64,000 nt of DNA. It comes from Siphlonurus alternatus. Lineage: Eukaryota; Arthropoda; Insecta; Ephemeroptera; Siphlonuridae. Positions 11,777 to 21,900 of this stretch are shown here, piece by piece. The stretch spans positions 15,233,283 to 15,297,282 of the forward strand of contig OX463784.1 of the NCBI GenBank assembly GCA_949825025.1, in the 5' to 3' direction. Within the stretch, counting starts at the first letter, position 1; every line of letters begins with the position of its first letter. The position numbers and the translations under genes were made by a program. Under the pieces are notes generated by a model. The model had not been told where the DNA came from. It saw only the letters and a list, made by a program, of their open reading frames with translations, and searched no databases.

Positions 11777-12420
11777 GACCGGATGCACGCGTTTTTTTCG
11801 TGCATCCGAGATGCGCATCCGGATGCAAATTAATTTTTCGTGCATCCATGGATGCGCATCCGGATGCAAATTTATTTTTCATGCATCTGGGATGCGCATC
11901 CGGATGCAAATTTATTTTCCATGCATCTGAGATGCGCATCCGGATGCATTAATTTTTTCCCGTGCATCTGGGATGCACGGATGCGGATGCAAGCCCATTT
12001 TTGCGCATCCGTGTGCATCTTGCATCTGCATCCGCATCCGATCTTTGGTTTTTATAATACATTTTGTTTCTTGTAATTTTTAAACGACAAGTGGCAAATA
12101 AAGTTAAAAAATATGACTCGTGTTAAAGATTTATTTAGAGGCAATTAGCAAAAAACCTGATAAAAAAGAGAAAAAAAAGTGTTAAATGGATGCAAATTTA
12201 TTTTTCGTGCATCCGTGGATGCGCATCCGGATGCAAATTTATTTTTCATGCATCTGGGATGCGCATCCGGATGCATTCATTTTTCCCCGTGCATCTGGGA
12301 TGCGCATCCGGATGCATTCATTTTTTCCTGTGCATCTGGGATGCACGGATGCGGATGCAAGCTCATTTTTGCGCATCCGTGTGCATCTTGCATCCGCATC
12401 CGCATCCAATCCCTGGATTA
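11777..12420. repeat. GGATGC minisatellite, two blocks
   Basis: Two blocks (about 11777-12045 and 12183-12418) share 40-50 bp units built from GGATGCGCATCCGGATGCA, an AT-rich spacer (AATTTATTTTTC) and GTGCATC. The units are rich in self-complementary GCATCC/GGATGC hexamers. The second block repeats the order of the first, including the right end GATGCACGGATGCGGATGC, so the pair looks like a segmental duplication. ORFs across them are artefacts of a low-stop repeat. Confidence 0.8.
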
Positions 12421-12845
12421 ATTATATGATTTTTTGAATTGAAATAATCTTTATTTAGCTTTCGCTATTCAGTACAAATATAGTTTATATATTGTTTTAA
12501 TTAAACAATATAAAACAGGTGGTCATAAAATTTATGATAGTTCATAGAATTTTATGCCTACAGTACAATATTTTTTAGGATACAAAAAACCATCTTAATA
12601 ATTATACATTTTATTGTTACCAATTATAGCTATATAAAAAAAAATATATATTATTGACTTATTACATATAATTATAATCTTATACATTTATCTGGTATAC
12701 ACAAATTTTTCTTTAACAAATTCTATACATAATCTTTTAAACATTTTTTTGTAGGGCATGTTTTTATATTAATAGGCAATTCATTAAACAATTTTTTACC
12801 ACAGTTATTAATTGATCCTTCCGATCTATGTTTCACGGAAGAAAA

Positions 12846-14370
12846 CTAGTTAGTGTTTTAAAAGGTTAACTCCGAGTTTTAGCCTTTTAGGTTAACATTT
12901 AATCCTTTTAGGTTAACATTTAAAACCTCTAAGACACTAACGAGAAAAAATACTAAAAAGTTAACCTGCTGGAAGGATAAGATACTATGTTAGTCCTTAA
13001 GTAGATAGGAACTTAGTGTTTTAAATTCTAACATAGGAGGCTATCCTCTAGCAGGTTTACATTCTAGTCACTGCAAGATAAAAAGTTACACCATTGAAAG
13101 GCTAAAATGCTAGTATTTTAAAGCGTATAAAGAGTTATCCTAAAGCAGGATACGTTTTTAGTATTTTAAAGTCTTACTATCGGAGCTATCCTGTAGCAGT
13201 TTAACAAACTAGCGCAACAAGATAAAAATTTACACTCTTGAAAGGATAGAAAGCTAGTCTTTTAGGCTTATAAAGAGTTATCGCGAAGCAGGTTACGTTC
13301 TTAGTACTTTAAAGTCTTACACAGGAAGCTAACCTGTAGCAAGCTAACATGTTAAACGCTACAAGTTAAAAAGTTAAACTCTTGAAGGTCTAGAAAGTTA
13401 GTATTTTAAGAGTTTAAAAAATTATGCCGTAGAAGGATAAGATTTTAGTACTATAGTTTATGATGGTAACCTGTATGTATTATTAGAATATTAATCCCTC
13501 CAAAGGCTAAAAAACCATCCCTTAAGTGTATAAAACCTAACGGTTTTCTGCGCGTTGAAGATGCGCATTCACAATCATCCAGCCTTGGCGTCGTTCAGTC
13601 GTCTCTGGGCAGTTGAGCAAGCAATTCGTGTCTGAATTTACCTATAACTGGTAAGTGTAAATCATATTTTTAATTTTATTTATCATTATTAATTCAATAG
13701 CATGGAATAAATTGTTGTTTTAATATGTTTCAGAAGGAGATAACATCACACGGAAGACGGGAAAAAAAATGATTTTTTTCAACGCAAAGCCGCTGCTTGA
13801 AGAAACTTATTTATAAGGTAAAATGAGTTACATTTTTTTTATAATTATAAATTTTAATATTGTTCTCTTAATTGTTTCAGATACATGTAGGAAACCTGCT
13901 GAATCCTATGCCCTGGATTACAAACTTCATAACGATGGGTTCAATGTTAGTCGCTGCAAGGAACACTAATAAAATCATCACGATCGAGTACTACTAAGTA
14001 CTGCACTACTGGTACTGCTGCAGAAGTTTGGCAACTCCGGAATTCCTAATTCCCTCGATCCAATCTATTATTTAGACATGATAAAAATTAAAACTGTAAA
14101 CAGCTAATATCTTATTCTGCTAGAAAGATAAAAACCTACCGAGCTAAAAGACTAGAATCTTAGTGCGTTAGGCGGCTAGAAACCTAACCTGCTAGCAGGC
14201 TAGAACACTAACCACCGATAAGTTTTGAAACTTACTCTCTTATACAGGTTAACATTTAATTCTTTTTCACCGGATAACATTTTAGTCTCTCAAAGTTTTA
14301 AATCTAATACTTTTACGCGTTAGGTACAACATTTAGTGCGTAAAAGGTTTGGTTTTAAAACTAAAAGTTT
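12846..14370. repeat. Degenerate ~143-bp tandem array inserted in the LINE
   Basis: Units beginning CTAGTATTTTAAAGCG (13111), CTAGTCTTTTAGGC (about 13256) and TTAGTATTTTAAGAG (about 13399) repeat at about 143 bp. Each carries AAAGAGTTAT or the like, a GCAGG motif and AAAGTCTTAC. GTTAAC and CTAG words recur on both sides (12865-13100, 14100-14320). The insert separates two parts of one reverse-transcriptase ORF. Clear terminal inverted repeats or target duplications were not found. Confidence 0.55.
13593..13970 (+). ncRNA. Possible spliced non-coding exons
   Basis: Within the insert are splice-like signals on the plus strand. A TCAGTCGTC initiator-like start (about 13596) leads to a donor at 13650/13651 (ACTG then GTAAGTG). 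An exon 13734-13817 lies between TTTCAG and GTAAAA, and an acceptor (TTGTTTCAG) precedes 13881. The 84-base exon has stops in every frame that matters, so it is not coding unless as 5' UTR. I see no donor that clearly continues the transcript. Real transcription is unproven. Confidence 0.25.
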
Positions 14371-15605
14371 AACTTTTTCTGTGCGTGAATTGTTAACACA
14401 TTTTCTAAAATAATTATTGCAGTCTCTTGTATTATAAATATGCATTTCACTATTCTTAATAAGCTCTTTTTTAAAATGAATTGGAAATTTATCATTAATA
14501 ATATCATAAAAAAATAGCAGCACCTTTAAGGCAAACCTTTGTTTAACACTTAACCATTGCAAAATTTCTAGCATCAATTTTATATGGGTTCTTTTTTTAC
14601 AACCCAATACAATTTTCATGGCTCTGTTTTGCAGTCTCTGTAACATATTAATATTTCTCTTACTTGTATTAAAAAACAATGATGCGCAATATTCAAAATG
14701 AGGAGCAATTATGGTTTTGTAAACCATTATTTTACACCAAGTACTTAAAAACCCTGAAATTCTGCATAAATAACCAATTTTTTTACCAATTTTCTTTGAC
14801 ATCATCTCAACATGATCATTAAAACTCAGTGTACAATCAATTAAAATACCAAGATATTTTACATTTTTTTCAAATTTAAGTACTTCTCCGTCTAAAATAA
14901 TATTTACATTTGGATTATCAGCAAAAATATTATTTATCTTACGATTTGAACTTGCAATTATCATACAAGTAGTTTTTTTTTACATTTAGTTTTAATTTGT
15001 TCAGATGAAACCAATAACTTAGTTTTTCTAGATCCTTATTGAGATCCTCACATAATATTTTAAATTTTTTAACTGAGATTCAATGCTTCAATGCGATCCC
15101 AATATATTTCTATCCTTTAGCAGACTGACATCCTCTTTCTTTTGCTTAAGAAACAATAAGAATTATAAATGTCAGAATAATAAAACAAAATATAGATAGA
15201 TATAGATTTAATAGATATAATATTTATATATAGATTAATAATTAATAAAAACAACATAATAATAATATAGATATAACATTTAAAAGCATATTTATTTTGT
15301 TGTTTTCAAAATTATATGTTATAAAATATAAAAAACTGAACTTTTTACAATGAAAAATATAATTATTCATTATTAGATTTTAATAATATCACCTCTTTGA
15401 TCTAGAAGATGACACCTGCATGATGTTCATCATTATAATACTAACAAAAAGTAAACAATAAAATGTTATTAATCACAGATATGTTTAGTTTAATTAATTT
15501 ATTAAAATTAATTAGACTGCAGTGAAAATATGCTGGGTGTCATTTAAAGAGATTAAAATCGTTAAATATTATATTATAATCTAATTCTTGTATTTATTTC
15601 AACAG

Positions 15606-15785
15606 CCTGTTCGGATGGGACCATCAATGCAGAGATTCTCGTCCTGAGATTTGTCATCATCCCTTGGAGATCGATGATCGAGCCACCAGAGATTCCCCCA
15701 CGGGCTTCATAGCAGCAGAACCACGCAGCCACATGGAGTAAACGACGATGACCAATTTCTATCTACCTCAATAAAATTTGAAGTC
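15606..15785 (+). other. Possible 3'-terminal exon with AATAAA
   Basis: A locally GC-richer segment follows an acceptor (TTTATTTCAACAG, ending 15605) and is closed by AATAAA at 15770-15775. One frame stays open for about 44 codons (LFGWDHQCRDSRPEICHH...) before TAG-type closure at ATGGAGTAA. I recognise no family. It might belong to the exons at 13.6-13.9 kb or to an unrelated transcript or retrocopy. Confidence 0.3.
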
Positions 15786-16271
15786 TACAAACCTTGGAGT
15801 AATTGTTTATAAATAAAATGTGTTTTTTAATATAATATTTATTATGTATTATTATATAAAAAAATAAAGGAGTATAAAATGTTTAAAATTATGTTGGACT
15901 TATTGTTTTTTTTAATTCAATACCTATGTATACATATCTTTTATATCATTATATAAATATAATATAATAATGATCACGTAAGAAAAATATAAGATGAATA
16001 TTTATATATATAAGAAGATATTTATAATTAATTATTTTATATTGTAACAATTATAGTAAAATTAAATGCACATATGGTCTTTGATTATTTAATTCATTTA
16101 TAAATTTTTGGAAGATAAGTAATACATTTTTATTAAAAAAGGGCTATGAAAGAAAATAGCAGGGAGCTATATAGTAATAATTAATTACATAATATTCAGT
16201 TTTAAATTTGGAGCCTAAATAATAAAGCATTCTGATTGGTCAGATCAAAAAGATAAGGCTAAAATATCATG

Positions 16272-16760
16272 CTTACCTCCTAAAGGTTTATGTTTGCCTA
16301 ATACCAAGAAAGTCAAATAGGGGGCCTGGAAATTGTGCTTTCTGCCTGTTTCAAAGGCCATCCATGATATGTCTGATTGTATTAGGCAAACATAAAACTC
16401 CAGGAGGTAGAGGGTATATCATGATCAGCTTTGCCTCTCTGTATGATGTCATAGTTATGGGCGTGGCTTGCCACCTTCATTCTAACCATGCTTTAAAACC
16501 AGCCGAGAATTGAAAAATTGTATTAGGCAAACATAAGAGTCCAGGAGATAAGGCATATATTCAGCTCTACCTGTGTGACGTCATAGCTATGGGCGTGGCT
16601 TGCCACTTTTATTCTAGCCATGCTTTAAATAAAAACCAGCCGAGAATTGAAAAATTGTATTAGGCAAACATAAAACTCCAGGAGGTAGAAGGTATATTCA
16701 GCTCTACCTGTGTGACGCCATAGTTAGGGGCGTGGCCACCATAATTCCAATCATATCAAA
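16272..16760. repeat. ~140-bp tandem repeat with an inverted partial copy
   Basis: Three units start with ATTGTATTAGGCAAACATAA at 16376, 16517 and 16654. Each continues with CTCCAGGAGGTAG or AGGAGATAAGG and GGGCGTGGC, and two also with CCAGCCGAGAATTG. The stretch at 16272-16304 carries the same GGCAAACATAA/AGGAGGTA words in reverse complement. No ORF is present. Confidence 0.7.
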
Positions 16761-17267
16761 GAGTTCAAAGGTGAATCTCGTGATTTTTTTTCTTTATTAT
16801 CAATCTTATTGCTTTCTATCTATTATATTTTATATAGGAACTTCATAAAATAAAACTCATTTTATATAAACAGGGTTATAAATTTATTGGTATTTTTGAA
16901 AGCACAAATTAAAATATAAAATGCACATTCTAGTATCATTATTAAGCTCTTTTAAACATTAATTAAACTGCGCCTTCTATAATATTATTATTATTATATC
17001 TAGCAAAAACCATGCACAAGTTAAAATTACAAATAAATTAAATACAAAAAAATGGTACAAATTAAATAAAATATGTTAAATGAAAATTAATTACAAACAA
17101 ATTTGATCATAAAAACAATATGAAAAAACAGAACAAAGTAAGGTACAAGTTTTCACACAACTTAGAAATACAGCATTCAAATTTGCTAATCTTCTATAGT
17201 TAAAAACAAATTTACATCATTAAATTTTCATCAAAATAAATATCTGCAATAAAGCACTCTTTATTAA

Positions 17268-17632
17268 GGGTCAGATAACGCCACCAATGTTAAAAAAAAA
17301 ATCCCTCACACGAAAATTCTAAAAAAAAATTAAAATGTTCTCTTCTATACACCCCCTATCAGTAGTTAAAATATCAGGTATGCAAATACAATCTAGTTTT
17401 TGAGTTATGAATTTTTTAAAGTTGACTAATTTAACATGGAAGTTCCATTTCTCCATGTTAAAGTAGTCAACTTTAAAAATTCATAACTCAAAAACTAGAT
17501 TGTATTTGTATACCTGATATTTTAGCTACTAATAGGTGGTGTAGAGGAGAACATTTTAATTTTTTTTTTCAGAATTTTCGTGTGAGGGATTTTTTTTTAA
17601 CATTGGCGGCGTTTTCTTACCCTTAAATTATT
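17268..17632. mobile_element. TTAA-flanked fold-back, family E copy 1
   Basis: The ends are GGGTCAGATAACGCCACC and GGCGGCGTTTTCTTACCC, each flanked by TTAA (17264-17267, 17633-17636). Mirrored inner blocks include AATGTTAAAAAAAAA, AAAATATCAGGTATGCAAAT and AACATGGAAG at the centre. Two more copies flank MITD1 exon 4. A piggyBac-type MITE is inferred from the TTAA. Confidence 0.75.
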
Positions 17633-17636
17633 TTTT

Positions 17637-17724
17637 AACAAATTTCTTGTAAACAAGACAAATACACCAAAATAATAATGATAAAAAAAACATGATTTGT
17701 AAGCAATATTGTATGATGTTCAGC

Positions 17725-17756
<32 letters not shown>

Positions 17757-18936
17757 CATATGAGCATAAGAGTAACACAGAAAATTGTGTTGTAACAAGA
17801 TACTTAAGGCATTATAAACAATAAGTTAAGTAAGGCACACTCCACTCTTTGTATTAAAAATACAATACTAGCAAAATTACACAAGTTAACATAAAATTTA
17901 TATTAATGCGAATACTCTAGGCAAGATACATCTACATTAATTTATAAATACATTAAATACGCTTAATTTCAAAACAATGTGTACAATTTTCAATAAAAAA
18001 AATCTAGTTTTTTGTAGTACACATCATCATAAAATATATTTTAAAAATAGGATATAAGTTGGAAAATAATTCCAGGAATTATTTAAATAATTTAAAAAGC
18101 CAATTTAAAATGAATATCATAGAAAAGCATATAGGAGTTCAGGTAAAAAGGGGGAGAAACTTAAAAATGAAGCTGCCACTTAAATAAATAAAACTTCAAT
18201 TTAAAATAAATTACAAACACAACAAAATGAAAATTGAATTGTTGAAGTATTGATTGATATTGGGTACAATAGTACATAATATACATAAAAAATCAAGTGA
18301 TGAGTAGGATGATGGTTTTAAGTCTATTAATTGCAACAAGATCACCAGAATTTAAACTTTATCCAAGGATGAAAATGTGTAAAGTTTTTCCTGACGTAAT
18401 GTCGTTCTTATCACAATTCTTAGAAAATTATGCAACTTGCTGAATGATTACAAATTATTTACTCTCACTTTTATCTGTACACTTTTATTACAGTACATGG
18501 AATCATTAACATTTCAAAATTTCCTCAATCTTCATATTTAAAAACAATATTTATTTTTATTTCTTCTCCCCTGCTCCCTTTTAATTTTGATTCATTATAA
18601 CCTTGCTACGACAAACTAAAACAACTACAGTATTTCATGATTTTATTAATTATGTTTTATACAACAAATTAATCCAATGAGATTGTTTTTTCAAATGATA
18701 CTGTAGATGTTTCAGCTAACATTCTGGTGACATTGACATTTAAAAACAAAAATAGAATGCATCTATAAAGTGAACAAATGGAAGAAAACAATTAACAGAA
18801 TGAACATTATTATATTAAAACTTGAAGGCACACACTAGCTTTATATTTTCAATGGTTAGCTGTTTAAAGTTATACAGTCAATAGTAATAAACAGAAGTTG
18901 GCAAATTTGCATAGCGTCACTCCTAGACGTCGCTAG
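17637..18936. other. Probable UNC45 3' UTR and spacer
   Basis: AT-rich with no coding signal. The region immediately left of the UNC45 stop (18937) is its likely 3' untranslated sequence on the minus strand. Several AATAAA-like words occur on that strand (TTTATT in the given strand), so the cleavage site cannot be chosen from sequence alone. Confidence 0.4.
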
Positions 18937-21900
18937 CTACTCGACGTTATCTTCCTCCTCGTTGTGAAGGTCGGGCATGGGACCAAAGTCCTCGTGAAGT
19001 ACGACCGGAGCGTTGGGGTCCGGCTTGGTGATGAGGTTCCACTTCTCAGCTTGTTCGAGACACTCGAGAGCCAGCGCCTTGATCTTCTTTTTGTCTGCCT
19101 CGTCTGTGGGATAAAGATGTGAGTTAGAATCGGCCAGTGAAATCAGTATAAGGGAAAGCTAGCTCTGGTCCCTTGGCATTAAATTCAAATAAAGCAGTTA
19201 GAAAAAAGTTTTAAAACAACAAATCAGGAAGGGAAATCTATGAAGAAATCTTTACTTACTCGCAGTCCCCCAAATTGTAATTTTTGCTTAAAGGGGTCAT
19301 CAAACTCACTTTTCAAACTAAATAATTAATTGTAAAATAACTAGGCATTGTATGAAAATATTGAGCCACAAGGATATCAGAATAATTCGTAGCTTCCCGA
19401 ACATGTAAAAAAAGCATTCACTTTGGTACCCCTTTAATTGGTATTCCCTAGAGTGGGGACATTGAGGTAAGACTGCTGAGTAGCAGCTTGCAAAAAACAA
19501 AAATATATATACAGTGTAATTTCTAGAAAGTATGGTCTCTTTCTTCCCTATTTAGTATTTACTGATTTTACCAATATACCCTTTAATTATTTATAGCAAC
19601 TGTTGAATAAAACAATTTTTCTAGTAAAATAAATTTTTTAACTAATAATACCTTCACTCTAGTTTCTCTCATTATTTTTTTTTTTCCAGGCATACCGGTT
19701 TACTCCAATGAGTTTGGTGTGAAGCTTGAGGTGATAATTGTACCGGAACTCTCTGATTTACCCCACCCTGAACTCACCCTGCACACTGAGCGCCATCAGC
19801 AGTTCCAGCAGGTCTGTCTCGATCAACTTGGTGGCGTTGTCCTTGCTGGACGCCAGGATGCAGTGAGTCACCACCAGTCCGCGATGCTGGACGTCCATGC
19901 TCGGGTTGGCAAGAAGGAAGCGAAGGCTCTCCAGCCACGCATTGGCCTGTGAAAAGATGACGAGGTTAGTGTGTAACCAGTGGAGGAAATTAAAACATTC
20001 ATAACCAGTGGCGGCTCGTGGGGGGTACTGCTGAACTGCAGCCACACCAGCAAAGTTGGCAGAATTATTTCATTTTCTTAAATTATATTTATATATTTTT
20101 ATTTATAATTTTTCTTAATATTATGATATTTATTTAATGTTTTTTTAATATTTTCTGGTAGTTTATAGTGTTATTTGTTGAAAAAACATAATTTTCTGTT
20201 AAAAAATTGAAGCAGAAAGTTTAAAACTACGAAGAAAACTGCAGCGCTTTCAGACACTGGACACACGTTTAAAACGTTGTAGCGCTATCTCGGCAAATTT
20301 CTCGCTCAGTATGGGCGCTCAATGATGATCGTGTGTCTGTCTAGCGAGCAGCCTTTCTGTAGAGGCCGCTGCGGAGCTACCAATCACAGTGATCACAGCG
20401 CCTAGCTGCCAATCACAGCGCCTGGCGCGCTGGTGCGCAAAATTTTCAAACATCTCAGAGCATTAGCAGGGTCTCTGGAGCATTAGCAGATTATCTTTTT
20501 GAGGTTTTCCGTTCGTAATAGATTAAAATTATGCGTAATTTTACATGTTATTCTATTAGCATCCCTACTTATTGTATTTCTTTTTGTTTAAATTTTATAT
20601 TTACGTTTATTTTCATTTTATATACTCCGTCTCAGAAATAAATTTATTTATTTTATGATGAATTAAATTAAAAAATTCACGACTCTTAACTCTGAAAGTT
20701 CAATTATTACTTATTACATTTTGCAGAAAATAAATATTGGTTGCAACGTTGCAACTACTACTTATATTTATTTTAAATTATTCTTTTTATAAAAAAAGAA
20801 TGGTAGATATTTAAGCGAAAACCGAAAAAAAATCGCGCCTGCGGCAGGCTACTGGGGGGCTCCGCCCCCCAGACCCCCCAATTGTATTTGCCTGCACCAC
20901 TGTCAGCAGACACACCTATGTCCAAGCCCACGAGCCGCCACTGTTCATAACAATTCTTTATAAAAATTAACTAAAATACCCTTTTTTTGAACTAATTTTT
21001 TGTGTACAATTAACCATAGCAACACAGCTTATGAGGTGGGGCTATGAAGCTCAAAATAAAAAAGTTAAAAAAAAAATTTAATATCCTTGACGCCATTTTA
21101 CCCTTTCGGGTGTGGCCAGGTATTTAACCTTGTGTGTAAGAGTTATCTTGCGACCATGCTAGGGCTTACCAGGCTCCCAAAACCCTTTCCTGCACTCTTC
21201 TGGGCTCCTACTACCAGATCTGTGAGGCCTGCAGTATTTGAACCTACAGGGGAGATCACTTTCCTTCGGAAATATTCCAAGAGATCAAAATAATAACCAT
21301 AAAATCTACCCAAGTATAATTTTAATTACTAATTAGATACCCTAATTAATTTATTCATGCAGTAATTTTTTTCTCTATCCAGTGATGGACAAGTCCATGA
21401 AAAAGCAAAATAAAAGCAAAATTCTCTTCCGTAATCACACATTGTTAGACTTACAGTGAAGACTTTGTCGCAGCATTTCTGTGAGGAGGACAGCAGGATT
21501 GCAAGAGCGCCGGACGCAGCCTTGTGGGTCTCTTCGTCCTCGTCTGAACACAGAAGGGTGAGGAACTTGGTGCGGTCGTTCTCCCCTTCGTAAAGGTTCA
21601 CCACCTGAGAAGGAGCAATGAAGGTAAAAAGGTGGACTTATCTGGCAGTGAGATTTAGACCAATTATTCTTACAATTCAAAACATTCATTATTTTTTTAA
21701 TTATATAACTACAGTATGTTGTATTTTATTGTTAAACAATATTAGTGACTTAATGACTGACAATGAATTGGAATGTTTTAATTAGCAACGTAAAATTATT
21801 ATAATGAATATTTTTAATTCTTCATTAATCAGCTGGTAAGATTGATACAAAATTATTCAAGCCTTTAAAGTATGTAACCAGTTTTATCACTTTTTATCTT

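Larger units (their letters stand above)
12437..15060 (-). mobile_element. 5'-truncated non-LTR retrotransposon (LINE), interrupted
   Basis: On the minus strand, 15060-14370 encodes the C-terminal half of a reverse-transcriptase ORF: DLEKLSYWFHLNKLKLN, then, after a shift in an A-run near 14970, VKYLGILIDCTLSFNDH and LQRLQNRAMKIVLG, all typical of Jockey/CR1-type elements. The ORF then dissolves into unrelated repeats. The expected tail (CGKKLFNELPINIK, a WN-x-LP-like motif, stop at 12723-12725) reappears at about 12845-12723, followed by an AT-rich 3' region. A roughly 1.5-kb insert (about 12846-14370) therefore splits the element. No endonuclease domain remains. It is dead: truncated, frameshifted and interrupted. 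Confidence 0.8.

Noticed and set aside
11840..12437. His/Asp/Cys-rich ORFs over the GGATGC blocks
   Set aside because: Overlapping frames of the same minisatellite are all open, a sign of repeat rather than coding constraint.
13093..13470. CRISPR-like array from regular repeats
   Set aside because: Units are degenerate along their whole length, with no constant repeat and variable spacer, and the DNA is clearly animal nuclear sequence.
14320..14369. Continuation of the LINE protein to its apparent stop at 14320
   Set aside because: The last 15-20 residues (after about RTEKVKL) no longer look like reverse transcriptase and belong to the inserted repeat; the true tail is at 12845-12723.
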